From NCBI GenBank assembly GCA_023433505.1, contig JAEZCO010000065.1, positions 67,572-131,571 on the forward strand: a DNA stretch of 64,000 bases. Reading direction: 5' to 3'. Shown piece after piece: positions 26,161 to 35,021 of the stretch. Below the pieces are notes generated by a model that was not told where the DNA came from, searched no databases, and saw only the letters and a program-made list of their open reading frames with translations. The position numbers were made by a program, and so were the translations under genes. Position 1 is the stretch's first letter. Each line of letters begins with the position of its first letter. Source of the DNA: Bacillota bacterium. Its GTDB lineage: Bacteria; Bacillota; Clostridia; Acetivibrionales; DTU013.

Positions 26161-28257
26161 TCACAGGCCGGGTGACAGGCTGCCTGCCGGAGAATAAAAA
26201 TATATCCTGGCCTCCTCTTCCCTAAGTCCGTCAAGGACAAGGCCCTCCATCATCAGGCTTCTGCCCGGTATACAGCGGCATACCGCTCCGCCGTCGTGAT
26301 CGGAGATCTCGTATGCCGTTTCTTCCTCCAGACCTTTCAACCGGACCAGCCTCTGCTCTTCTGACCCTTTGAGACGGAAAATAAACAGCATTCCTTTTCC
26401 TTCTTTCGGCAGCCTATACTGCAAAACCGTCCAGGCCTCTCCTTTTCCCGTGCGCAGGGGCTGTCCGGTCAAATGGTACACCACGGAGTTTTTCAGGTTC
26501 TCCCGGATCTTCTCCTTATACAGGGAAATATGCCGGGTAATCCGCTCCCGGACTTCCGGCGGAAGAAGGGGCAGCTTGTGGGAAATACCAAAGCCGTTGA
26601 GCATGGCGGTACGGATATAAAAGTCGGCTTGATGCGGCAGAATACTTCCGTCGGACGGGTGATAGCCCTCCCAATTTTCAAGCTTCGTATCCGACCAGAA
26701 AAAATGCAGGGCCCTCTCCGGCGCAAAGGCGGTGGTGAACCCCCAGATCAGCTGCAGGTTGTGCACCGGCATATCCGGGTCGCTTAAAAAGTGAAGGTGA
26801 AAATGCCGCATCATCTCCAGGTCCATCCGAAGGCCTCCGGAGGAGCAATTTTCAAAAACCACCTCCGGGTGCAGCTCCCGGACCCTGTCCATCACTTTGT
26901 AGAAGCCGTGATAGTGGGCATAAAGCCCGTCTCCGCCCGAATGCCCGTGGCCGGGCTCGTTGCAGCCATATCCCGCGTCCAGGTTATAGTCTATTTTTAT
27001 CCAGTCGCAGCCATATTCCCGTATAAGGCGGTCAAGGGTGGTACAGGCCCACGCCTGGACCTCGGCGCTGCCAAAGCACAGATATCCCATGGCGCGTCCG
27101 TCCCTCCTGGCGGCAAATCCCGGCTCCCTTGTGTTTAAGCCCGCCTTTGCCCCCATGGCCTCGATTTCACACCACAAACCAAATTTCATGCCCTTGGCGT
27201 GTACATAGTCCGACAGGGCGGCAATGCCGCCGGGAAACCTTTCCGCATTGACCCGGTCCCAGTCCCCGCGGTAATCCACCCAGGAAACGTCTTTTCCCGA
27301 AGGGCCGAACCACCCCGCATCCAGGGTGCAAAGCTCCACGCCCATCTCTGCGGCGCAATCCACATTGGCAAGAAAGGTCTGCCGGTCAATCAGGTCATCT
27401 TCATAAGGCCACCAGTGGTTCCATTCCACCGGGAGAAGCCGGGCCAGCTCGTTGCTTTTGAGGTACCAGTACTCCCTTCCCCATTGCAGCAGCTCGCTGC
27501 CGGCCCCGTCCATGCCCCCCGCTTCCGCAAAGGCCATCACCATATGGCTCCCGTCCATACTGTCCCCGGGCTCCAGCACTGTGAAAAAATTCATATCGTG
27601 AATCCCACCGGTAAGCTCATACGTGTAGCTCCCATAGCTTGTTACGTTCAAGGGCTGGAAACGGAATATCCAGTTCCCGGACCATGCCAGCGTGCCTGTT
27701 ACATGCCTTTCCCCGCCGTCTCCAAGGTGAAAAAGGGGAGCGCCGTTCCCGGCGGAGCGTCCCAGCGTGCTTTGCAGGCACAGGCTTCTCCCGTCCAGCG
27801 TCTCCTTCACCGGAGTGAATTCATGCCCCCAATTCCCTATGAAATAGGACAGCTCCCGAAGTGACGCATTTAAGGCAAAGCTGAAGGAATCCAGCCGGTC
27901 GATGCGCACAGGCGCATCTCCCGTGTTCTTCACTGTAACCCATTGCTCCAGTACCGCATACTCCCTGAAGGTCCTGAAACACACCTTTATCCGCAGCCGT
28001 TTGCAAACGTCCTCAAAGATGACTTCCCCGGTACAGGCTCCATTTCCCTCATCCCGCTCCTTGATCCTGAGGAAACGGAACCGGCAGTCACTTCCGTGAT
28101 AGACCGTCCCATCATATGCGATGGAAAATCCCCCTGAAAAATTGCCGTCATTCAGCCAGGAAAAATCGCTGTCCCCCACCCTGAGAGCTTTTATCCGCAA
28201 CCCCTCCGCCGCCGCCAAATCCAGTCGGACAGCTCCGGAGGAAAATCTGAATTCCAT
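26161..28257 (-). CDS. GH36 alpha-galactosidase
   Basis: A 698-residue cytoplasmic enzyme that removes terminal alpha-galactose. The N-terminal beta-supersandwich (1-290) precedes a TIM barrel. Family motifs are present: CTLDAGWFG, GLWCEIEAMG, DWIKIDYN with the nucleophile Asp near 421, FENCSSGGLRMDLEMM, and FLSDPDMP with the probable acid/base Asp near 491. Length matches the family (about 700). ATG at 28257 is chosen because AAAGGAGG lies eight bases upstream. It is the last enzyme of the region 3 importer operon, 52 bases after the preceding gene. The acid/base motif (SDPD rather than SDNTD-like) is somewhat divergent. Confidence 0.88.
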   Translation of the reverse strand: MEFRFSSGAVRLDLAAAEGLRIKALRVGDSDFSWLNDGNFSGGFSIAYDGTVYHGSDCRFRFLRIKERDEGNGACTGEVIFEDVCKRLRIKVCFRTFREYAVLEQWVTVKNTGDAPVRIDRLDSFSFALNASLRELSYFIGNWGHEFTPVKETLDGRSLCLQSTLGRSAGNGAPLFHLGDGGERHVTGTLAWSGNWIFRFQPLNVTSYGSYTYELTGGIHDMNFFTVLEPGDSMDGSHMVMAFAEAGGMDGAGSELLQWGREYWYLKSNELARLLPVEWNHWWPYEDDLIDRQTFLANVDCAAEMGVELCTLDAGWFGPSGKDVSWVDYRGDWDRVNAERFPGGIAALSDYVHAKGMKFGLWCEIEAMGAKAGLNTREPGFAARRDGRAMGYLCFGSAEVQAWACTTLDRLIREYGCDWIKIDYNLDAGYGCNEPGHGHSGGDGLYAHYHGFYKVMDRVRELHPEVVFENCSSGGLRMDLEMMRHFHLHFLSDPDMPVHNLQLIWGFTTAFAPERALHFFWSDTKLENWEGYHPSDGSILPHQADFYIRTAMLNGFGISHKLPLLPPEVRERITRHISLYKEKIRENLKNSVVYHLTGQPLRTGKGEAWTVLQYRLPKEGKGMLFIFRLKGSEEQRLVRLKGLEEETAYEISDHDGGAVCRCIPGRSLMMEGLVLDGLREEEARIYFYSPAGSLSPGL

Positions 28258-28309
28258 CCTTCCCGCCTCCTTTAATAACAAAATATTTCCGGGGCTTGAA
28301 CCTATCCTC

Positions 28310-30238
28310 TCAGACAGTCTTCACTGCCGCAAGGCCTGTCATCTTATAAATTCCTGTCGCCACATTTCTAAAAATACCCGCCTCTGCGACTTCCACCACT
28401 GAACCGTCCGTTTCTTCCACCAGTCTGACAACCTCCTGCCAGGGCTCGGGCAAACGGATTTCGCCATAGAGATGGCCTTCCACCGCCGGTACCACCAACA
28501 GGTCGCCAAGGATAGAAAGATCGCCCTTGAGCGGAATGGCAGCATCCCTTCCTCCCTTTTCCCTGAGCAGGCGGTTAAGATAGATATTCTTTTCCTCCCA
28601 GCCCTTGGCGTCATCCTTGCAGCAAATACCCGAAGCTGCGAACAACTGAGGGCCCTGGTCGATGACTATGCGCTTTTCCGAATACCGGTTCAACTGGAGG
28701 AAGAAATCCCTGGGGCCCATTCCGTCAATAGCCCGGACCGGATTTGCATAAAACGTGATCACATTGACAGGCACGTCCAACGTGGCGCCTTCTCCGATCA
28801 GTATGCCCTCGGGGTCGCATTCCTTGATGCAGGCATAAATTTCTTCCGCAAACTTTATGGTCATCCGGTTTGTATCCCCCGGATACCTCATGAAGGACCT
28901 CGGCTTGAAGTCCGGCGGGAAGGCCCATCCCAGGCAGTCCATAAAAATGCCCTTTGCGCCGCATTCCTTCATATAAAACCGGATCCACTTTTTCGTATAC
29001 TCAATATAGCCGGGATGGCCCGGATTAACGGCCATCATGCCTCCATCCTCATTTCCCCAGGAAGCGATGATGCGCCCGTCGATACCGCGCATAAACCAGT
29101 CGTCGTCGATATCCTGACCTCCCGGCAGGAGGCCGGTATGGGACATCCATATCAGCATGGGAATTCCTTTGTCTGTCAGCCGGCGGCACATCTTTTTGAA
29201 CTCCGCTATCGAGCCGTGGTTGGGGTCCGGCTCGTATCCCATGGGCGAGGTGCCGCTGCTCACGGGCCGGTTGGTCACAAGACTGTATTTAATGCCGCTG
29301 TACAGGCCCTTTTCAATTTCTGCTTCCCAGAAATCGCCCTGCTGGCTCCAGGTAGCCTTGTTGTTCCAGCACAACCCGTCGCTCCACAGAGTTTTATGAA
29401 TCCACTCCGGCGGCTCCTCGTAATAGAAGGTGACATAATCCGCCAGCCAGTGCATCATCTCCTCCCGGCTGCTGCCGTAATAGATCTTGATCTCCGGCAT
29501 ACGGAGCGAATCTCCGAGATGAAAGGGTGCATGCAGCGTAAAGTCGTAGCTGACGCCCTTGCCCGCATCCTCCATATTGAGGATGTAGCCTACATGGGAA
29601 CGGCGGCAGGTGATGGCCACCCACTCCCCGGTGACCGCGTTGTAAAACAGGCCGCCATGGATGACCAGCACTCCCGGATAGATTCTCCGCCAGTCATTCT
29701 GCAGGAATTTTTTACAGTTTTCCGGCGTATCGTGTTCGTAGCCCACATGTCCGAATTCGTCGGAGGGGCCGTTGGAATGGGCGGAGGGAAAGATCATCCG
29801 GGTATCCTCTCCCCAGAAATTCCAGTTCAGGTTCAGAAGAGAGAAGGAATCCACCCACAGAGGCGCCTCCACCACCGGCCCCCCTGGTCCCGGCGTCGGA
29901 CAAGTGGGGTCCGCATTCTCCCTCCGGATGAGATAGTTGATTCCATAGCAGTGATATTTCAAATCCTGGCGCTCTCCCATGGAACGGGCCAGTACCAGTC
30001 CCCAACCGCTGAAATGGTCTACGAAGCGCTCCCCCTTCATTCTGTACCGCAGAAGCGACCCCCATTGGGTATCCGCCTCGTGGAAGGCTCCTGTTTTCCG
30101 CAGCTTCAAGGGCCGGCCGTTTACAGAAAACTCTGATGGGCATGGATCATCGGGCTTGAGCAATTCTTTCCCATACAGCTTTACCGAATCGATCCCCCCT
30201 GTATTTTCGTTCACATTTACTTCAAACTCCTGGTGCAT
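28310..30238 (-). CDS. unrecognised glycoside hydrolase with TIM-barrel features
   Basis: A 642-residue cytoplasmic protein. Residues 1-270 look like a beta-sandwich (WGLVLARSMGERQDLKY, YILNMEDAG). Residues 280-600 look like a retaining glycosidase barrel of the GH31/GH36 kind: SLVTNRPVSSG, PMLIWMSHTGLLPGG, GAKGIFMDCLGWAFPP with an Asp near 433 in the nucleophile position, EGILIGEGATLD and RIVIDQGPQ. No exact family is recognised. GGAGGTATAG precedes the ATG. It sits 15 bases after the GH116 gene and 52 before GH36. A role in breaking an oligosaccharide imported by the neighbouring transporter is inferred. Confidence 0.65.
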   Translation of the reverse strand: MHQEFEVNVNENTGGIDSVKLYGKELLKPDDPCPSEFSVNGRPLKLRKTGAFHEADTQWGSLLRYRMKGERFVDHFSGWGLVLARSMGERQDLKYHCYGINYLIRRENADPTCPTPGPGGPVVEAPLWVDSFSLLNLNWNFWGEDTRMIFPSAHSNGPSDEFGHVGYEHDTPENCKKFLQNDWRRIYPGVLVIHGGLFYNAVTGEWVAITCRRSHVGYILNMEDAGKGVSYDFTLHAPFHLGDSLRMPEIKIYYGSSREEMMHWLADYVTFYYEEPPEWIHKTLWSDGLCWNNKATWSQQGDFWEAEIEKGLYSGIKYSLVTNRPVSSGTSPMGYEPDPNHGSIAEFKKMCRRLTDKGIPMLIWMSHTGLLPGGQDIDDDWFMRGIDGRIIASWGNEDGGMMAVNPGHPGYIEYTKKWIRFYMKECGAKGIFMDCLGWAFPPDFKPRSFMRYPGDTNRMTIKFAEEIYACIKECDPEGILIGEGATLDVPVNVITFYANPVRAIDGMGPRDFFLQLNRYSEKRIVIDQGPQLFAASGICCKDDAKGWEEKNIYLNRLLREKGGRDAAIPLKGDLSILGDLLVVPAVEGHLYGEIRLPEPWQEVVRLVEETDGSVVEVAEAGIFRNVATGIYKMTGLAAVKTV

Positions 30239-30253
30239 TCTATACCTCCGTCA

Positions 30254-32710
30254 TTATTGACCTTCCTCTTTTTCCCTGAGGTCATACAATATTTCCACAC
30301 GGCTCTCCATGCTTCCCGTGTCCTTATCTTTGCTCTGGGTGTAAATCCCCCAATACTTTCCGGTACTGAAAAACGAAGAGAAATTCTCCGGATTGATTGC
30401 CGGCGAAAAGCTGATCTCATCCGCTGTCATATCACAGCGGAATCCGCTCAGGGCAATCAACAGCGCCCAACTGGCCATCGACCGGGCGTAATGGTGCCCG
30501 CATTCCACTTCGTTCCACGGATTTCTCCTGTACCCGTCATGGCGCTCCCGGACAGCTTTTACAATCGACAGTCCTTCATCCGTATAGCCTTCAAATATCA
30601 GGTGGGCGGCTACCTGGTATTCCACACCCGTCCATACCTCGTCGGAATAAATGAAAGGAAGCCGGGGTTTCCCCCCCTCGGGCCAGGTGCAAAGCACCAG
30701 TCCCTTTTCCTCATTCAGGGCATATGTCCTTTGCAGGTTTTCATGCCCGTCCAGCCTTTCCAGGAAGTTGTACCTGTAAATTGACAGAAGCGCCTGCTTC
30801 ACATGCTCCTCCGGAAGAATACGGCCCAGGCCCGCCACGTGGGCCAGCAGCTGGCCGAAAACCTGGTCGGACAGGCAGCCGCGGCCATATTGATACCGGT
30901 ACTCGTCCACATCCTCTATTTTCTGAATGTAATATTCTCCGCCCCACAAGAGCTCATCCATTCTCTTGCTGCCCTTTTCCAGCGCATCGCTGTACCACTT
31001 CGCATGATCCCGGTCCTCAACATATTCCGCCATTTCAACGGCAGCCTTCAGCGCCGCATAGAGCATGGAATTGGTCAGGGAATTAGGGCCCTGAAACTCA
31101 ATATCGTAAGTGTTATGCTGGGAGGTGTCCATTACATAATCCCCGTCCCTGTCCCAATAGGTAAATGCAAAATCCAGCGCCCGGGAGGCATTCTCCCAGA
31201 CCGACCGCACCAGCCGGCCGTCTCCGCTGAGCTTCCATTCGCGGTACAGCCGTATAACGGTGCCCATTTGTCCGTCGGCGGCGGGATGGTATTCCCACGG
31301 GTCGATGCCGAAAATCTTGTTGGTCCGGAATTTCATCCGCCCCTCGGCATTGGTTTCCAGGTTGAATTCCACCCTGCGCATGGTTTGCTCCAGCTCCGGA
31401 AACAAAAAGGCCGCCGTCTGTGCATAGTTCCATACGTGGGTGCAGCTTCCTTCACAGCAGCCGCCGGTATCAAAGCACCCTTCCCATGCCGCAAAGGTCC
31501 CGTCTTCCAGGCGGAAGCAGGTGGGACTGCGCAAGACGGTGATATTGGCGGCCAGAGCATCCAGCACATAGCTGGGGAGAGTGCTTCCGAAAAGCGCCCT
31601 GTGGAAATCCCTTGTTGCCTTCTCCAGACGGTTCATATCGGAAATAAGGTACTCGGCGGCATGCCAGGCGTCAGAGAAAAGCGTGGCATAATGATTGCGG
31701 ACGGTGCTGACACCGCCGCCGCAGTCTGTACATTCGCATTGGCTGCGATACCAGCCGCGCATCCTGTTGGGAAAATACCAGGTGAGGATGAATTCAAAGG
31801 TTTTCTCCTCCCCGGGCGCCAGCCGGTGACGCAGCCCGAGGGTGCCTATCTTTACCCAGCCGGCCTCCGATGCCGCCGGAGCGTCCTTCGCAGTATAGAA
31901 GGACTCCGGCTCCAGCAGGCCGTCCTCGCAAAAGTCGGCCCAAAAATCGGCCAGTCCGTCCCAATGCCCTCCATCCAGCCACTTTACCTTATAAGTGATT
32001 TCCGGGTCGGAGGTTGTCAGCGCCATATTGCCGAAGCGCAGATGGCTTTCATCAGGATTTTCCCAGGTATACCACAGTCCGCGGACCTTATGGTCTTCCC
32101 TGTACACATTTTTACCCTTGTCCACCATCTCCACATTTTTCCACTCGGTCATCTGGTAATTGTCCAGACCGGTGAGATTTGCAAGGGAGCCGGCAATGGT
32201 AACATCTACGGGAATATGACCGGTGTTTTTTACTTTATACCGGAGGACTGCGCCGGGTATGCCGGAATCGCCGGCATTCAGCGGAATAAAGGGTGTGAAG
32301 GCCTCAAAACCCACTGTCACCGGCAGTGAGTCATCTTCAAAGTCCACCCTTACAAAAGGATATTCCCCCCGCATCACCGAGGCTTTCAGCCGCGGTAAGC
32401 CGGCAATCTCATGGGCACCGAAGCCGTGGGATTTCCCGAAGGGAGGTGTCAGCTCCGATTCCAGCACCCTTGCCACCGGTTTGCCGCCGGATTTTTGAGC
32501 CCACAGGGCAAAAAAGCTGTAAGGGAAATAGTTCCCCTTGCCCGCCTGGTTGAAAAGCTCCCAATCCCGGAGTTCTCCCCTGGCGCCGACGGAAACATTT
32601 CCGGTCCCTATCCCTCCCAGCAGGAAGGCGGCCTCCCTCGCGTCCCCCCGGAAGCTCCTCTGCTGTTTGCAGTCATGCAGTTCTTCTTTGGAATATGGTA
32701 TGTTTTTCAT
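30254..32710 (-). CDS. GH116 beta-glycosidase (GBA2-like)
   Basis: An 818-residue cytoplasmic protein with the N-terminal glucosylceramidase-2 domain (FLLGGIGTGNVSVGARGEL near 30-48) and the C-terminal (alpha/alpha)6 catalytic domain. The nucleophile motif HNTYDIEFQGPN has Glu near 538, and the acid/base motif GRGCLSDQVFGQ has Asp near 614. GH116 enzymes hydrolyse beta-glucosides, beta-xylosides or N-acetylglucosaminides. The start overlaps the stop of the preceding gene by four bases (ATGA), which shows translational coupling, and AGGGGA sits upstream. Length is normal for the family. Confidence 0.9.
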   Translation of the reverse strand: MKNIPYSKEELHDCKQQRSFRGDAREAAFLLGGIGTGNVSVGARGELRDWELFNQAGKGNYFPYSFFALWAQKSGGKPVARVLESELTPPFGKSHGFGAHEIAGLPRLKASVMRGEYPFVRVDFEDDSLPVTVGFEAFTPFIPLNAGDSGIPGAVLRYKVKNTGHIPVDVTIAGSLANLTGLDNYQMTEWKNVEMVDKGKNVYREDHKVRGLWYTWENPDESHLRFGNMALTTSDPEITYKVKWLDGGHWDGLADFWADFCEDGLLEPESFYTAKDAPAASEAGWVKIGTLGLRHRLAPGEEKTFEFILTWYFPNRMRGWYRSQCECTDCGGGVSTVRNHYATLFSDAWHAAEYLISDMNRLEKATRDFHRALFGSTLPSYVLDALAANITVLRSPTCFRLEDGTFAAWEGCFDTGGCCEGSCTHVWNYAQTAAFLFPELEQTMRRVEFNLETNAEGRMKFRTNKIFGIDPWEYHPAADGQMGTVIRLYREWKLSGDGRLVRSVWENASRALDFAFTYWDRDGDYVMDTSQHNTYDIEFQGPNSLTNSMLYAALKAAVEMAEYVEDRDHAKWYSDALEKGSKRMDELLWGGEYYIQKIEDVDEYRYQYGRGCLSDQVFGQLLAHVAGLGRILPEEHVKQALLSIYRYNFLERLDGHENLQRTYALNEEKGLVLCTWPEGGKPRLPFIYSDEVWTGVEYQVAAHLIFEGYTDEGLSIVKAVRERHDGYRRNPWNEVECGHHYARSMASWALLIALSGFRCDMTADEISFSPAINPENFSSFFSTGKYWGIYTQSKDKDTGSMESRVEILYDLREKEEGQ

Positions 32711-34974
32711 AATACCGTTCCCCTGACCTTCTTTTTTTCTTTTTCAAGCTGCGCTCTCAGGGCGGAGGCGAAGCCTTCCATAGGCTCAACCACACCCTGC
32801 TGGTGCATGACCAGCTGTCCCTGCTCGTCGCAGTCCGATACCCACCGGGCATACACAGCCATGTATTCCCTTTCCAGGGCAACCGCCTTTTCCGCCTCCT
32901 CCAGCAGTGTTTCCAGCATCTCCGGAGGCGGCCAGGAAGCCTGTACATTGTCTGTCGGCCAGGCCATATACCCTATCAAAGGAAGCTTTGCATTTTGCAG
33001 ATGATACACCGCCCGGATATGCAGAGCGCTGATCCTGCAAAGGTCGCCCATATAGGCTGCCTGCCTCTTCCCTCTTGGGCTGCAGCTTTCCGAGAGGGCA
33101 GAGAATGCCTCTCCGGCTTTAGAATAGTTCTCCGCAGATTCTGCAAGATATGCCCAATAATAGCCCGGCACATCGGTGGAATGCATGAAAACCCAGTCTT
33201 TGGTGAATCCGATATTATAATTTTTTTCTTTCGCGTAAACCGTGGCTTTTTCCAGCAGTTCATAGGCAAATACAGCCTTCTCTGCGGACGTCTCTCCGTA
33301 AAGGGTCGAGAAATACCTTTGATAAAAGCCGCGTATATCCTGTCCGCTGTCCCAGCAAAGGGCTGACGCGGCAGCGGCATTGTGTTCCATGGAGCGTACC
33401 CGCCAATGATTGAAATAGACCGTTTCAAGCCCCTGCTCCCGCACCTTTTGCATATTGCGCTCCAGAGACTCCATCCAATTCTGGGCCAGCATCATGCAGC
33501 CGTCGAATTCCAGCCAGGAAATCACACCGGTGTTCTGTCCGCGCTTCCGCAGAGGCAGCCATGTATCCATCTGTCCGGCGATATCCCGCGCGCCGTAATC
33601 CCCGATGAGGTGAAAGCGCGTCCCGGAAGGCAGCATCTGCGAGATAGCCGGCAGCATCCGCTCTACCGTGCCGGGATTCGGGCTGTAAACCGCTATGGAC
33701 ACCTTCAAGTCCCGGTCTTTTATTTTCTCCAGGAGCCGCCTGTCCGCCAGGATCTCAAGGGCGAATTCCACAAAGCGCAGGCTGCCCAGGACGGTGGCAT
33801 AATAGCTGTCGCCCGGCAGAACTGTCCAGTAGGGATGCGCCTTTGGATTCATCCGCGGTCCTCCGTTTTCCTTCGCGACTTCCTCCAGCAGGCTTTCCTC
33901 CAGCGTCCCGGCCTCAAGGTGAAATTTCTCTTCCAGCCGGCTTATCTCCTGGCTGTAGCTGTCTCCCTCTTCGGGATGCCAAGCGGTACCTTCCCTTGAG
34001 ATAAGCTGCACCTCGTCCAGGTCGGGAAAGGCGTCAATGCACTGAAGGTACCGTTCAACACCGATATCGACCATAAGAGGATGGCGGACGTCGGGCTTGA
34101 CAAGTTTTTTCCCCGACCAGCCCTCCTGCCAGTTTTCCGGCAGCTTTCCGGGAAGAGAAGCTTTGCCTGCCTCACTTCCGCTCCACTCCGTCAGTTTGTC
34201 CGCCAGGGCCTCCGGCAGCGCTTCCGGTTCCATGGACAGACTGACCCGGATACCTCTTTGGCGGCAGCGGGCCATCATATCCCTGTACCTGCCATAGACC
34301 GCAGCCAAAAGCTCCTCCGGCTCCTGCAGCTTTTCAAACTCCGCCGGAAACCAGTGGTCAAGAACCTTCACCCTTTCACGTCCGGTCATTTCCTCCACGA
34401 TATGCTTTCTTTCCAGATTGCCCAGGCTCAGGTCCAGAGGACGTACGCCGCGGTAGGTGAAGGGGAACCACTGCTGCGGGGTATACATGTGGAAGCACAG
34501 ATAATTGAATTTTTGCCGGGCCATGTTGTCGATAAAAGCCTCAAAGGCATTCCGGGTAAAGAAGGATTGGTCCTGGACAAAATTCAAATGCATGCGGATG
34601 CCCCGTTCCCTGACGCCGGGCACATGCCGGAGCTTCATTGCGGGGATCTGCAGTACGGGCCTTCTTTCCGGAAGATTTTCACCCGATAGGTCAAATACAC
34701 AGCCCAGCTGCTCAAAGAAAACATAAATTGCATGCAGCAGCGCCGGGTAGCTTCCTCCACGGATTTTCAGCCCGGCCTCCTCCGCTTCGACACAAATCTC
34801 CTGCTCCTGTAAAAGGCCGTCCATCATAAGGACGGCCTTTCTGCCAGGTATATCTTTCTCCCAATCGTCTTCCACAATCCCTTCCCCGGAAAGAAGCGCA
34901 AACAGCCTGCAAAATTCCTTCCGTGCGTATAAACCGACCTTATCCTGTGTTTCTTCTCTTTGCAAGCATAGCAT
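32707..34974 (-). CDS. GH67/GH20-like glycosidase of unrecognised family
   Basis: A 755-residue cytoplasmic protein. The N-terminal part (to about 110) ends in RGGSYPALLHAIYVFFEQLG, a pattern seen in the accessory N-terminal domain of GH20 hexosaminidases and GH67/GH115 glucuronidases. It is followed by VRERGIRMHLNF and a barrel-like region (FNYLCFHMYTPQQWFP, RGIRVSLSMEPEALPE near 240, DEVQLISREGTAWHPEEGD near 340). I cannot identify catalytic residues. ATG at 34974 follows AAAGGCGG; an ATG seven codons earlier lacks a ribosome binding site. It is the first enzyme gene after the binding protein and is coupled to GH116. Confidence 0.6.
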   Translation of the reverse strand: MLCLQREETQDKVGLYARKEFCRLFALLSGEGIVEDDWEKDIPGRKAVLMMDGLLQEQEICVEAEEAGLKIRGGSYPALLHAIYVFFEQLGCVFDLSGENLPERRPVLQIPAMKLRHVPGVRERGIRMHLNFVQDQSFFTRNAFEAFIDNMARQKFNYLCFHMYTPQQWFPFTYRGVRPLDLSLGNLERKHIVEEMTGRERVKVLDHWFPAEFEKLQEPEELLAAVYGRYRDMMARCRQRGIRVSLSMEPEALPEALADKLTEWSGSEAGKASLPGKLPENWQEGWSGKKLVKPDVRHPLMVDIGVERYLQCIDAFPDLDEVQLISREGTAWHPEEGDSYSQEISRLEEKFHLEAGTLEESLLEEVAKENGGPRMNPKAHPYWTVLPGDSYYATVLGSLRFVEFALEILADRRLLEKIKDRDLKVSIAVYSPNPGTVERMLPAISQMLPSGTRFHLIGDYGARDIAGQMDTWLPLRKRGQNTGVISWLEFDGCMMLAQNWMESLERNMQKVREQGLETVYFNHWRVRSMEHNAAAASALCWDSGQDIRGFYQRYFSTLYGETSAEKAVFAYELLEKATVYAKEKNYNIGFTKDWVFMHSTDVPGYYWAYLAESAENYSKAGEAFSALSESCSPRGKRQAAYMGDLCRISALHIRAVYHLQNAKLPLIGYMAWPTDNVQASWPPPEMLETLLEEAEKAVALEREYMAVYARWVSDCDEQGQLVMHQQGVVEPMEGFASALRAQLEKEKKKVRGTVL

Positions 34975-35021
34975 TGCCGTTCTACCGCCTTTCATGGATG
35001 TGTGGTTTGCTTTGGGTACTG

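Noticed and set aside
28472..30136. Long plus-strand open frame of 554 codons
   Set aside because: It is antisense to the 642-residue hydrolase gene, whose translation has clear motifs and a good ribosome binding site. The plus frame gives low-complexity, His/Pro/Arg-rich sequence typical of a shadow.
30803..32329. Long plus-strand open frame of 508 codons
   Set aside because: Antisense to the GH116 gene with intact catalytic motifs; no family features in the plus-strand product.
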